Source: a virus
Length of the DNA: 23,775 bases
Virus record (IMG/VR): IMGVR_UViG_3300042392_000667
Span: 1-23,775 of that record
Direction: 5' to 3' (one strand)
Positions 6,641 through 16,377 of this stretch are shown here, one piece after another. How positions within the stretch are numbered: position 1 is the first letter of the stretch; every line of letters begins with the position of its first letter. The notes under the pieces were generated by a model that did no database searches, was not told the DNA's origin, and saw only the letters and a list, made by a program, of their open reading frames with translations. The position numbers were made by a program, and so were the translations under genes.

Positions 6641-7963
6641 TTACAGGGCGGTTGCGCGGGTCTCAAGACGCAGGTAACGGGTAATGCCCGTGCTGGTCTG
6701 TGGGACCACGTTGCTTACGATACCGTCGGAAACGGCGACCGAAGAAACGGCAGTATAAGTGCCGGTGATCGTGAACGTCGTGTCGCTTGGTACCGTGGCA
6801 ATTGTCAAGGTCGTGCCGTTGAGCTGGCTGTCAACGCCAACCAACTTGACCCTCTCGCCTGCAAACAGCCCGTGGGCTGCGCTGGTCGTGATGGTCGCGG
6901 TGGTGGTGGTGAGGGCCTTGTTCGTAACGACAGCTGCCTTGTCGCGACCGCTGTACTCGCTCACAGCAGCTTCGCCGATGATCATGGCACCAAAGCGAAC
7001 CTTGTAGCCAAGCAGTGCGCGCTGCGAGAGTGGGTCAGTGTGGTCGCCACCTGGGGCGATGAAGTACGTCTGCATCGTCTGCGAGTCGCCGACGACGAAT
7101 GCGTCAGGACCGAAGAAGAGTGCCGAGTAAACGGTTACGCCGTCCTGGGTAAACGTCTTTGCCTCGTTGGAGACAAGGAAGCGAACGCCAGAGTAAGCGC
7201 CGATCTCACCATTAAGCATGGTGAGGTTCTGAACGTACTTCGAAGCTTCAAGGAAGCCGTGTCCTGAGGTATCCGTCAGGAGGTCAAACTGCTGATTCGG
7301 GTGAATGATGCAGCGGTAGAACCCGTCTGGGAACGCAGGAATGTTTGCTGCCTTGAGGCGAGCAACAGCCTTCTTGACTTCAAGACCGCTGAGCTTGTAG
7401 TCCTGGCGAGCAGCACCCTCAGCAATGTTGCTGATGGTGGCGCCTGCAAGGCCGGCTCGGGTCGTGATCGTGGACGACGTGGACTGGGCCTGTGCGTAGT
7501 GCACGCGAGCCGAGCCAGCGTTCATCACATCGCGTACGATGCGGTCCATTGACTGAGCGGCTGCGAACGAAACGCGCTCCGACGCAATCGACACGAGGTC
7601 GTGCGGCGAATCCAGCTGAACGATGTCGCTCAGGCTGGTGTACGCGCCGTACTGCTTCACCGAGAAGTACTCAGTCCGAACCGCGAGGTTAATCGTCGGA
7701 TCAGGCGTCACACCTTCGTTGAGCTCAGTCAGCGAGTGGCTAACATCCGGGTAGCGGACGTAGCGGATTCGGTCCGTGCCCTTGACAAACGTGCCAGGGA
7801 CATAGTTGCTCGGAAGAGCGTGGACCATGTTGTTGCGAAGTTCCTTCTGAACCGACTGCGAAACGAGCTCCTGAACGAGCTTCTGGTAGGCATTAGCCTC
7901 AGAGCCATTCAGCGAGTTCGTCAGGTGCAGTGGTGGGCCAGAAAGCGTAGTGCTTGTAGCCAT
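6641..7963 (-). CDS. Major capsid protein, N4 gp56-like, with extra C-terminal beta domain, 440 aa
   Basis: Residues 1-345 resemble the N4 gp56 family of HK97-fold capsid proteins. The landmarks are a helical N-terminus (ANAYQKLVQELVSQSVQKEL), a charged loop region (DRIRYVRYPDVS), an AVRTEYFSVKQYGAYTSLSD strand, the long helix (SERVSFAAAQSMDRIVRDVM), the FPDGFYRCIIHPNQQFDLL segment, and late FFGPDAFVVGD and YKVRFGAMII strands. Residues about 347-415 form a Thr-rich beta module (for example TTATITTSAAHGLFAGERV) of a type found repeated in phage surface proteins. It is followed by a short C-terminal segment. The extra domain could project from the capsid surface as a built-in decoration. AAAGGAG lies 6 bases before the ATG. 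It is expected to be the most abundant virion protein. Confidence 0.9.
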   Translation of the reverse strand: MATSTTLSGPPLHLTNSLNGSEANAYQKLVQELVSQSVQKELRNNMVHALPSNYVPGTFVKGTDRIRYVRYPDVSHSLTELNEGVTPDPTINLAVRTEYFSVKQYGAYTSLSDIVQLDSPHDLVSIASERVSFAAAQSMDRIVRDVMNAGSARVHYAQAQSTSSTITTRAGLAGATISNIAEGAARQDYKLSGLEVKKAVARLKAANIPAFPDGFYRCIIHPNQQFDLLTDTSGHGFLEASKYVQNLTMLNGEIGAYSGVRFLVSNEAKTFTQDGVTVYSALFFGPDAFVVGDSQTMQTYFIAPGGDHTDPLSQRALLGYKVRFGAMIIGEAAVSEYSGRDKAAVVTNKALTTTTATITTSAAHGLFAGERVKLVGVDSQLNGTTLTIATVPSDTTFTITGTYTAVSSVAVSDGIVSNVVPQTSTGITRYLRLETRATAL

Positions 7964-7979
7964 TTTCTACTCCTTTAAA

Positions 7980-8522
7980 CTATTCTGCCCAAGGGTTGCC
8001 AAGTGCCTCTAGGGCCTTGACGATATCCTCAGACTTCATGGGCTTGTCCTTGCCAACGCCACGCTTTGGAGCGTTTGCGTCGCCAGGTGTCTCGGCGGTG
8101 GCCTCACCGCCAGTAAACTGCTTAACGAAGTTCTCAAACTCCGCAGCCCGTTCGGACTCAGACAGGTTACGAGCCTTCTGCTGGAACTCGTAGTACTTAG
8201 GGAAGTTGAGTTTCAACTGCTCCTGCTGGTACTTCGTTTCCGCGTCCTTCAGCTGGTCTTCCAGCTGCTTGATCTTACGCGCTGCCCGTTCGAACTCCGA
8301 CAGCGAAGACTCCTCTTGCGAGGCCTTCCACTGTGCGAGCTCCTCGTACTTGGACTTGAACTCGTCAGCTGCCTTTTTAGCAGCAGTCAGAGCTTGATCC
8401 TTTCCGGCGAGACGACGCTTATAAGTGGCGACATCCTCCACCGCTTCAGTGGTAACCTCTGGAGTTTCCTCCACCGGCTGCGACTCAAGCGGCTGATTTG
8501 CCGCGACTTCAAGGTCTGCCAT
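7980..8522 (-). CDS. Capsid scaffolding protein, 180 aa
   Basis: Scaffold proteins template the procapsid shell and then leave it or are degraded. This one lies immediately upstream of the major capsid gene (17-base gap). It is highly charged, with an acidic N-terminus (residues 1-33), a long coiled coil at about 34-105 (RRLAGKDQALTAAKKAADEF, then IKQLEDQLKDAETKYQQEQ), and a C-terminal Gly/Lys linker ending in a small helix (SEDIVKALEALGNPWAE) that may contact the capsid protein. AAGGAG precedes the ATG by about 7 bases. No protease domain is seen in it or next to it. Confidence 0.85.
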   Translation of the reverse strand: MADLEVAANQPLESQPVEETPEVTTEAVEDVATYKRRLAGKDQALTAAKKAADEFKSKYEELAQWKASQEESSLSEFERAARKIKQLEDQLKDAETKYQQEQLKLNFPKYYEFQQKARNLSESERAAEFENFVKQFTGGEATAETPGDANAPKRGVGKDKPMKSEDIVKALEALGNPWAE

Positions 8523-8569
8523 CTCTGGCTCCTTTCTAACTATCCCCAGACCAGTACTTCTGGCCTGTG

Positions 8570-11500
8570 TTATTTCCTAAACTCTCCGCTATATTCTATC
8601 GGATTCGTCTTCTTTACTCCGGTTACAAAGTCTGCTGCTGCACCAGTAAGCTCTGACAGGCCGCTAAGCGCTAGCTGCCCAACGCCGATCGCACCGCTCT
8701 TGGTAAATGCGTTTGGTGCTTCCATGAGAAGGTCTGTGGCGTTAAACTGGTCATAGCCTTGGCGTGAGATCGTGGAGATTGACCGACGCAGCCAACCTGG
8801 GGTCACGACGGTCATGTCCTCAGGGATACCAGGGATGAGCTGGACCATGAGGAACTGGTAGTCTGGACGCTCTGAGGCCCTCTCCCATCCCTCTGGTAGC
8901 CCGTCGTACGACAGGTACTCAGAAAGCTTGTTGTAGGCCGCGTAGCCAGCTCCTGGTGCAATTGCCCCAAATGGTCGCCAGAACATGAACCGAGTCAGCT
9001 CTGGGAGTACCTTGCCCATCATGTATGAGTATGGGTACAAGCCAAGGAACTGGTGGTTAATGCCTCGCTCAAAAAGGCTTCGGTTTGGGTTAAAGTAGTT
9101 TACCCTTAGCATAGCTTCGTAGGCCTCTTTGTATGACCACTTTGCTGCCTGGAAAAGCATCTCCTCGCCACCGTGGTCCTTAAGCATCTTGTTTGTGCTG
9201 TCGGTGAGAATCTCTTGCAATGACCGAGTAGTCGCTGCTCTAGCGCTTTCTCCTGAGCGGTAGCTACGGACGATTTCTCGGATGCGATCTCGTGCGCCCG
9301 GAACTAGGGACCTTAGGTCACCAGCGTCTAGTCGTACGCGCTCAATGATGTCGGTCAGTTCGCCGAATTTAGCGCCGTACTTCTTGGAGTTGGCGAGAGC
9401 CTCAATGACTGCCTTTGCATCGGCTGTGCCGGAGAACCCTGGCAAGAAGTCGTCCATGAGCTCTTCAACAATTGCCTTCTGAACATCGGCAACGCGCAAC
9501 TGCTCCTTCAACTTACCGAACTCATCTGTAAGAGCCTTGAGAGAAGCCTCGTACGCCTTAGCGGTCTCAGGGATGTCAAATGCCGACCTCTTAAGTGACC
9601 TGCCGTACCGTTCTGCTGCTGATCGGAACTCAACGAGCGAGCTGCGCACGGCCGCCACATCGTAACCAGCATCTGAAGCAGCGTTAACAAACTTGGCGTT
9701 GATCATTGATCCGATGAACTGAGGACGAACTCCGTTAGCAATCGTTGCGGCGAAGTTTGCTGCACTGTATTGCTTCTGCACAGCGGCAAGGTCGTCCACC
9801 AAGAAGGTAAGCTCCATGGCGTTAGGGTTCACTGCGAATCCAAAACCAGGAGCCTTTGCCGCGTCAAGAGCTCGATCCCCAAACTTGAACTGGTGTAGAC
9901 GCCTGTAGTCGCCGTACCACCCAAGAAGCTGATCAAGCGGGTCTGGGCCGTACTTGTTGTACAACTCAACGTACTCCTTAGGCATGTTGGTCCTAGCCCA
10001 TTGTTGAAACTTTGGAGCCATGTCAGCTACGGCCATGATATCTTGGGAGTTTTCCTTAAAGCTAGCAATGCTATCCCAAACTCCGTCAATCTTTTCAGTT
10101 ACCTTGGCCCGAGGGCCCTTGACGGTGGCTGCGTTTTCAATAACTCCAGCCTTTAGCGCCGACTCGGCACCCATTCGGGACCGAGCCGTAGCGGTAAAGA
10201 AGGCCTGTTCGTGCAGCTGGGTTGCCGCAGCGGCAGTTCGTTCTCCAAACGCCTGGCGAAGTTCTCGGGCGTTAACCCCGGAAGCCTCAATCCTTGCAGA
10301 CAAGGAATCTGTGCTGATGCCTCGCATTTCAGCATAGAATGGGGACTCAATCGTCTCTTGGAGCGCGAAGAGTGGGTTGACCTTATACTTCATGGTCGGG
10401 TAAGCGTTCTCTGCAACCCGAGCTAGGAATCCACCGATGGCCGGAAGAGTCTTGAACGATCCGGTCGTCCACTGCGTGATTCCGACCTGGGAAAGCTCTC
10501 CCTTGTAAGCACGAAGAACCGCGTCCTGTAGATTAATTGGACGAACCCCTGCCTTTGAGAGTGTCTTCATTCGCTCTGAGAGCTTCTCTAGCGGGTTAAT
10601 GTCACGAAGCACCGTATCCATGATGTCGTTGTACGTTTCCCCAGCCATACCTCGTTGTCCGATTCGGCCCTTAACTGCTCGCTCGGTTACGGCCTGCTGG
10701 AACTTCTCAATCTCCTCAAGACTGAAGTAAGGTCGCAGTAGGATCGTAAGACGCTGGAATGAAGCGGCGTTTGAGCTTGACTGGTAAGCTGGCGACAGAA
10801 GATGCTGCAATGTGCCCCGAACCCCGCCAACCACATAATCTCCCTTGCTTGACAAGCTTGGCAAGCCGTCAACAAAGTCTGATGTAATGTCTGTAAACGG
10901 CCTTCGGATAGCGCCGAACTCTGGCACGGCAACCGTATCCTTTTGAAGCGTAGCGATGCGCTTGGGGATTACAATTGTGTTGTCTAGTGGAGCTACGCCG
11001 AGAACATACCCGTCCGATGCCGCCGCGGCCGCAACGCTGTCAAGCTCATCAATAGATCCACCAGCTGCCATCCACAGTTGGCGCATCTGATTGAACTCTT
11101 TGGAGTTCATCTTTGCAATAGTGGCACCACTCTCAATAGTTCGTAGCATGAAAGCACGGACGGCATCTGGTCGAGCCATCTTTGAGGACACCGACGCACC
11201 AGGGAACTCCTTGGCAATGTCAGGGAAGTGGGCTGTGGCGTGAGCGGCCCACACCCTGGTCAACTCTTCTACCCCAACGCGGTTGTCAGAAAGCATGTCA
11301 GTTAGCTTGGCCAGAAGTGAGTCTGATACCCCGACGTAGTTGCTTGGTACTACCCTTCTCCCTTGGATATCGTCAAACAGCTTAAGCCAACCGGTGAGGT
11401 TTTCCTCAATGAGGCCATCTGATCTCACAAGCGTAGGTCGGGTAACTGCAACGTTATCCGGGATTGAGTCAGCCATCTTGGCGACTTCCTCAACGGTCAC

Positions 11501-13558
11501 TGGTCGTCCAAGGCCCTTGGAAATCTCTTTTGCGAGAACGGCCCTATTAGCCTGGTCAGCAGTCTTGAATGCTGCTACCGAATGGAGAACGCGGCGAACA
11601 TTTCCAAGCCTATTGATGTTGTAGCCGTAGCTTACCTTACGAGCGAAAGCAAACTTCCTAGCGAGCTCTCTCTGAATGTTAGCTGGCACATTTACAAATT
11701 CTCCAGTATCGTCGGCAATCCTTGGGAAATACTTTCCCTCAACGATCATCGTGCCCTCAACCTTGCCGCCGTCAAATAGGACATCAGCAACCCGGGCAAT
11801 CTGCTCGTCGGTTGGCTTTACCCTTCCGGCCGTTCTAGCCGCATCGTCTGAGTTGCTGTTGACTAGGTCTTCAGCCAATCGACGTGCGTACTGGTAGGCA
11901 AGGCTTCGTGCGTTGCGAGCGCTGAGTCCGATTGCCTGAGCTTCCTGGGTAACCATGTAATCAATGTCTTCAGAGACCCTACGCTTAAGAGTATCCATGC
12001 TGTGCACGGCCTCTCGCTGAGCGGCGACAACCGGGTCAAAGTCGCGCAGTTCGCTATCCATCTTGTTGTTCGTGATGCGATTTCGCAATCTATGCTGAAC
12101 GATCTGCTTTGGGCTGACGTCGTCAACGATTCGGTATCCCGTGGTGTTGTCAAAGTTATCTACTAGCCCCTTAGTGTCGTTAATATACCCAAGAATTTCA
12201 CCCTCGGAAAGGCTGTAGGAGAGAGCCAAGTCTTTTCCTGCGGCTTCCTTGAGCTGCGCCATAACAAAGTCTTCAGCGCTTGGGTAAATTGGCCTTGCGT
12301 TTGGTCCATCTCCGACAACCTTAATAAGACTTTCGTAGAGAGGGTCGTTGCTAATGATGCCGTTCTTAATGTCCCGGTACCGCTCAAAGGCCACAGATAG
12401 GTCGGCGTCAAGGTTCTCAACAATGTTCTGAGACATTGACTCAATCTCTGTAACTTTAGACCGAGCCACGCCGTTGATGATCTCATCCTGGTTTGCCAAA
12501 GCAAACCTTCGTAGCATCACCCCATCTGCTCCCTCTCCGCCAATCTCGGCAGCGAGCTTGGTACTATCATCAATGAGGGTACCGCCATTGGCGTAGCTTC
12601 GGTTAATCATCTGGCCCATCGTAAGTGTAAGCGCCGTCTTCATAGGCTGAGACAGGTCCCTAATTCGACCGAAAGTAGCTTTCTCAATTTCGTTGAGAAG
12701 CTGCGGCATGCCGCGTAGTTCCGCTGGCAGGGCCACCCCGGCCTGCTCAAAGGTCTTTACATCAGCAACTTTCCGAGCGTAGTCAAGACCTCGAGCCTTA
12801 CCGCCTAGGCCTACTGATCGTGCAGCTGGCACTGCCAGCTTGCTGCCAATTGAGAGACCAGCTGCAGCACCGGCTGCCGCTCCGACTGGGCCAGCGATAG
12901 AGCCAAGCGCCAACCCTGCGGCTGCAGGGCTGAAGCGAGCAAGGTTCTTTAGTAGGTTAACCTTTCCAAAAGCGAATGGTGTCAAGTTAAGCGGGTCAAG
13001 TAGCATTGCAAGGCCTAGGTTCACTGTTCGGTCGTTAGCAAACGATCGACCAGTCTCTCGCATGTATTTAGCCAAATCATCAAGGCCAGTTCCGCTATTC
13101 TTCATTGCCATCATGTCGGCATCAAGAGTCCCTGTCATGTGGTTAATACGGAACTTAGCAAACTCGTCCTGAACAAACTGGCCTGGTGCAGCTACTAGAC
13201 CAAGCATGTACTTTCCAAGATTCCCTAGGACATCGCCAACCTGCGTGTCTCCACCAAGTGGGATGCTGCCAATCTGTCCGATTGGAGATTGTCCGATAAG
13301 GTTCGCTGCGCCACCAAGGCCAGCTCCGATGCCCTCGCCTAGGACTCCAACCCCGCGGAAAGGTAGCGAAGCTACATAGTCAAGTGGGTTTGAGGAGTCA
13401 CCACCATCATTGAGGGCGGCTGGGACTTCCGACCATCGTCCGGTGTCAATGCCGTACTCTGGCGTAACCTTGAGCGTAAGCTCACGGGAAGAAATACCAG
13501 TATTACCACCCTGTTGGTTGGAATTACCAGAGTCTCTACCTGGATCGTATGCTGGCAC
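8570..13558 (-). CDS. Very large virion protein, probable internal/ejection protein, 1662 aa
   Basis: GTG start at 13558 overlaps the previous stop as TAGTG, with AAGGAG about 9-10 bases upstream. This is the largest gene in the window, close to 5 kb. Residues 1-120 are Gly/Ser/Asn-rich with several hydrophobic patches. Residues 211-245 form a long Gly/Ala zipper (for example LGSIAGPVGAAAGAAAG) able to pack in a membrane. The middle is helical and mixed in charge. The C-terminal 150 residues are rich in aromatics and hydrophobics (LGLYPYSYMMGKVLPELTRF, then FMFWRPFGAIAPGAGY). No catalytic motif (lysozyme, polymerase or peptidase) was identified by eye. A membrane-penetrating or DNA-ejection role is an inference from the zipper, the size and the position beside the portal. 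A tape-measure function is an alternative, though its position before the capsid genes argues against the usual siphovirus arrangement. Confidence 0.6.
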   Translation of the reverse strand: MPAYDPGRDSGNSNQQGGNTGISSRELTLKVTPEYGIDTGRWSEVPAALNDGGDSSNPLDYVASLPFRGVGVLGEGIGAGLGGAANLIGQSPIGQIGSIPLGGDTQVGDVLGNLGKYMLGLVAAPGQFVQDEFAKFRINHMTGTLDADMMAMKNSGTGLDDLAKYMRETGRSFANDRTVNLGLAMLLDPLNLTPFAFGKVNLLKNLARFSPAAAGLALGSIAGPVGAAAGAAAGLSIGSKLAVPAARSVGLGGKARGLDYARKVADVKTFEQAGVALPAELRGMPQLLNEIEKATFGRIRDLSQPMKTALTLTMGQMINRSYANGGTLIDDSTKLAAEIGGEGADGVMLRRFALANQDEIINGVARSKVTEIESMSQNIVENLDADLSVAFERYRDIKNGIISNDPLYESLIKVVGDGPNARPIYPSAEDFVMAQLKEAAGKDLALSYSLSEGEILGYINDTKGLVDNFDNTTGYRIVDDVSPKQIVQHRLRNRITNNKMDSELRDFDPVVAAQREAVHSMDTLKRRVSEDIDYMVTQEAQAIGLSARNARSLAYQYARRLAEDLVNSNSDDAARTAGRVKPTDEQIARVADVLFDGGKVEGTMIVEGKYFPRIADDTGEFVNVPANIQRELARKFAFARKVSYGYNINRLGNVRRVLHSVAAFKTADQANRAVLAKEISKGLGRPVTVEEVAKMADSIPDNVAVTRPTLVRSDGLIEENLTGWLKLFDDIQGRRVVPSNYVGVSDSLLAKLTDMLSDNRVGVEELTRVWAAHATAHFPDIAKEFPGASVSSKMARPDAVRAFMLRTIESGATIAKMNSKEFNQMRQLWMAAGGSIDELDSVAAAAASDGYVLGVAPLDNTIVIPKRIATLQKDTVAVPEFGAIRRPFTDITSDFVDGLPSLSSKGDYVVGGVRGTLQHLLSPAYQSSSNAASFQRLTILLRPYFSLEEIEKFQQAVTERAVKGRIGQRGMAGETYNDIMDTVLRDINPLEKLSERMKTLSKAGVRPINLQDAVLRAYKGELSQVGITQWTTGSFKTLPAIGGFLARVAENAYPTMKYKVNPLFALQETIESPFYAEMRGISTDSLSARIEASGVNARELRQAFGERTAAAATQLHEQAFFTATARSRMGAESALKAGVIENAATVKGPRAKVTEKIDGVWDSIASFKENSQDIMAVADMAPKFQQWARTNMPKEYVELYNKYGPDPLDQLLGWYGDYRRLHQFKFGDRALDAAKAPGFGFAVNPNAMELTFLVDDLAAVQKQYSAANFAATIANGVRPQFIGSMINAKFVNAASDAGYDVAAVRSSLVEFRSAAERYGRSLKRSAFDIPETAKAYEASLKALTDEFGKLKEQLRVADVQKAIVEELMDDFLPGFSGTADAKAVIEALANSKKYGAKFGELTDIIERVRLDAGDLRSLVPGARDRIREIVRSYRSGESARAATTRSLQEILTDSTNKMLKDHGGEEMLFQAAKWSYKEAYEAMLRVNYFNPNRSLFERGINHQFLGLYPYSYMMGKVLPELTRFMFWRPFGAIAPGAGYAAYNKLSEYLSYDGLPEGWERASERPDYQFLMVQLIPGIPEDMTVVTPGWLRRSISTISRQGYDQFNATDLLMEAPNAFTKSGAIGVGQLALSGLSELTGAAADFVTGVKKTNPIEYSGEFRK

Positions 13559-16377
13559 TAGAGGGCTCTCCTTCCGAATCGGATGTCACGCTTGATTGTG
13601 GCGGGTCCTCCTGACGGGGGGGTTGTCGGGATAGACAGGCCCCTGGCCTGCGGGCCAGAACCGCGCTCTCCTTCAATGTCAATCGTAGGCTGAGTTGAAG
13701 GAGGCCTTACGCCAGGCGCAATCTCGGGTGCGATTGTAGGTCCACCAGGCCTGAGGCTTGGCCCGATATTCCTAAGCGTATGCTCAAGCAAATCGCTTGT
13801 TGGAATAACATACGAGCCTCTCCCGGTACCAGATGATGCCCCAACCCCGGCAGACGCCCCTGGGGCGTTTGGCCTTGACGAGGCAATTGGCGCTGGTCCT
13901 GTTGGCGCTGGTGCGCTTGGCCGCATCCCAAACTGTGGGTCTGTTGACGCTGTCGCGTTAGGGTCAACGCCTGCTGGGGCAGGCGGCAATCGATCTTGTG
14001 TTGGGTCTGGCATGTTGAAGAAGAATTCATTATCTTCCGAACGCCACGACCACCCGTCTCCGTAAGCGGCAAGTCCACTCTTAAGGATTGCGTCAGTATA
14101 GTTAAATACAGTGTCATCAATTCCTTGAGTATCCTTAAGCCACTTCTGAATTGAGCTACGAGCATCTTTAGAGTCAATCCCTGCGTCAAAGATCGCTCTT
14201 GCCCATTGCTTAAGCTTGCTATCGTTTAGCACAATTTGACCGCCAAGGTTCTTAATTTTAATAGTGGCTAGGAAATTTCCGCCCTTTGACTGAGCCCAGC
14301 GTGCAATAGCGTTGTAGTCAAGAAGCCCATCCTTTAGGGCCTGACCAAGTACCAGTGTGCTAATTCCTCCGTCAGCCTTAATGTACGGCGTTGCAAAATC
14401 TCCGCCCTTACCTTGAGTGTTCCGAAGCCAGATTGAGTACTCAACGAGCTGGTTAACGGTTAGCTTAAGCGTGACTGGGTTTTGGTTTCCAGCACCGTCG
14501 CCTTCGTTGAAGTCGGTCCTAATAATAATCAAGTCGTTGGTGTCTCCAACGTTGTTTCCGCCGCCAGGAACAGCAACGTACCCAATGTTTGTATTCTGGT
14601 CATCCATTCGAACGACTCTTGCGTAGTAAAGCTCTCCCTTGTCGTTCTGCGTTAGGGCGTAATTCTCCTTGTTGACGTTAGCTGCCAGCTCTACACGGTG
14701 CGTAAAGGTGCTCCTACCTGCAACTGTCTGCTTAGGGTCATAGTCGTAAACCATAACATACCCAGGAGTTGCCTTCACTAAGGCAGGGATGGTGCTTGAC
14801 TCAAGAGCCAAACGAAGCACATCAGCGGTTGTAAACGTTCCGAAACCACCAATAGTCGTAATCGTCTCCTGGAGAAGCTGGCGATTCCCGCCAAGCAGCA
14901 AGAATGTTTGACCCATAGGCAGAGAGAATGCATCATCAGGACTTGACTTTAGAATGTGCAAAAACTGCGCAAAGTCGGCAGCAATATCAACTGGTGAGGC
15001 ACCAGCCATATTTCCCTTAGTCTGAACAAGCTGAATAAACGAATTCACGTCTTTGATTGTCGGGTCAGTGAATAGGCCAGTCAGATCTCCCTTGGCAAAC
15101 TTTGTAATGATCTCTTTCTTGCCTGAGTCTGTTACGTTGTTTGGCGAGTATCCGCCAATTTCCATAGCCAAATTGTTTAGGAGGTCAGCTGTCGCTGACG
15201 GGTCACCTGATCCTCGGAATGCGATGTTGCCGCCAACCTCTCCGTATCGAGTGCTGAACCGTAGCACAGAGGCGCTGGATGAAGCTGCAAATAGACCGTC
15301 CGTAGCGCTATCGCTAGTCATTGCGATGAAAGCTGGCCAGTCTCCAAGCTCCTTAGCGTACCCTTGGCCCTGTAGGGTCTGGATTTGCTTTGTTGTGTCT
15401 GAAATCGCACGAAGGATCTGGTCCATGTCATCTTTAGAAAGCCCTAGGACAGTTGCTCCGCTGCGGTAGATCTCAGCGACGTCCCAGTTGTTATCGTTCG
15501 CAAGCTTGCTAAAGGTAGCAAACCAGGCTCGGCCGCCACCCTTACCGAATGCCTGCTTAAGCACGTCTTGAGTTGACTTGTCTGTAGTGTAGTTTTCAAT
15601 AACTGGTGTCATAAGCTTCTGCAGAGCCTTGGCCATAGCGTCAACCTCATCATTGATTTGGTTGTCCACGTTAGTCTGTCGACCGGCTTCAATGTCGTTC
15701 TTGTTGCGAGCAATGGCGCTGGAACGAGCCGACTGAATGGCGCGATACGTCTTGCTGGTCTCAGTGAGGCCAGCTGCCGTAGCCGCCTTGAGCTCCTTGT
15801 CGTAGAACGCTACCAGCTGAGCGGCAGTGTACTTACCCTCGTTAAAACCGTTGACCATCTGCTCGTTGGCGTAGTCGTAAGATACAGTGTAAATCTTACC
15901 CTGCATTCGTTGCTTGTCGGATGTAGTCATTGATGGGTCGTTAGAAATACCCTGCATGATCTGCTCATAGATAGAGGCAGTGATCTTGTCTGTGCCGCTA
16001 AGGCCAAACAGGGCAAGGTCAACTCCGTTGCCTTCCTCGTATGCTCGGTCAAGTACGCGCTCCATGTCGGCAAGGGCCGAAACTCGGAACTCCTCAGCTC
16101 GTGCGCGGAAACGTGAGGCACCTACTGTATCGCCAGAAGCGGCAGCAGCCGAAGCCTGGTCAAGGTACCACTGTCGCACTGCGTTAGCAGTCGCGGCAGT
16201 CGTTGATCCGCCGGAAGTAAACGTGCCAGCTGCGGTTCCGGACGTCATGTTAGTCCGATACGCTGTGAGCATCGTGTCCTCTTGAGCCTGCCTCTCCTCC
16301 TTGAGTAGTGAGTAGACTAGCGCAGAGAGGTTCTGCGATCCTGCCGCTGAGCGGCCAAATTTACCTTTACGAGCCAT
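13558..16377 (-). CDS. Large virion-associated protein of unknown family, 939 aa
   Basis: The start is ATG in a shared TAATG with the portal stop, with GGAGG 6 bases upstream. The N-terminus is basic (MARKGKFGRSAAG). Residues to about 780 look like a soluble alpha-rich protein with long helical stretches (for example around YLDQASAAAASGDTVGASRFRARAEEF, given here only as a landmark near residue 75-100) and no recognisable enzyme motif. The last 150 residues (790-939) are rich in Pro, Gly, Ala and Ser and end in a basic IKRDIRFGRRAL. Position between portal and scaffold, adjacency to the 1662-aa gene and large size suggest an internal virion or ejection protein, or a head-vertex protein. I do not recognise the family and do not assign an activity. 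Confidence 0.6.
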   Translation of the reverse strand: MARKGKFGRSAAGSQNLSALVYSLLKEERQAQEDTMLTAYRTNMTSGTAAGTFTSGGSTTAATANAVRQWYLDQASAAAASGDTVGASRFRARAEEFRVSALADMERVLDRAYEEGNGVDLALFGLSGTDKITASIYEQIMQGISNDPSMTTSDKQRMQGKIYTVSYDYANEQMVNGFNEGKYTAAQLVAFYDKELKAATAAGLTETSKTYRAIQSARSSAIARNKNDIEAGRQTNVDNQINDEVDAMAKALQKLMTPVIENYTTDKSTQDVLKQAFGKGGGRAWFATFSKLANDNNWDVAEIYRSGATVLGLSKDDMDQILRAISDTTKQIQTLQGQGYAKELGDWPAFIAMTSDSATDGLFAASSSASVLRFSTRYGEVGGNIAFRGSGDPSATADLLNNLAMEIGGYSPNNVTDSGKKEIITKFAKGDLTGLFTDPTIKDVNSFIQLVQTKGNMAGASPVDIAADFAQFLHILKSSPDDAFSLPMGQTFLLLGGNRQLLQETITTIGGFGTFTTADVLRLALESSTIPALVKATPGYVMVYDYDPKQTVAGRSTFTHRVELAANVNKENYALTQNDKGELYYARVVRMDDQNTNIGYVAVPGGGNNVGDTNDLIIIRTDFNEGDGAGNQNPVTLKLTVNQLVEYSIWLRNTQGKGGDFATPYIKADGGISTLVLGQALKDGLLDYNAIARWAQSKGGNFLATIKIKNLGGQIVLNDSKLKQWARAIFDAGIDSKDARSSIQKWLKDTQGIDDTVFNYTDAILKSGLAAYGDGWSWRSEDNEFFFNMPDPTQDRLPPAPAGVDPNATASTDPQFGMRPSAPAPTGPAPIASSRPNAPGASAGVGASSGTGRGSYVIPTSDLLEHTLRNIGPSLRPGGPTIAPEIAPGVRPPSTQPTIDIEGERGSGPQARGLSIPTTPPSGGPATIKRDIRFGRRAL

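Noticed and set aside
8523-8569. Promoter or terminator in the gap before the scaffold gene
   Set aside because: Only a weak 4-5 bp inverted repeat (CCAGA with TCTGG) and no convincing -10 or -35 boxes are seen; the gap mainly holds the scaffold RBS.
13707-14189. 160-codon minus-strand frame within the 939-aa gene
   Set aside because: It overlaps the Pro/Gly-rich C-terminal coding region, where biased codons keep alternate frames open. It has Gln/Leu/Arg low-complexity composition and no family pattern.
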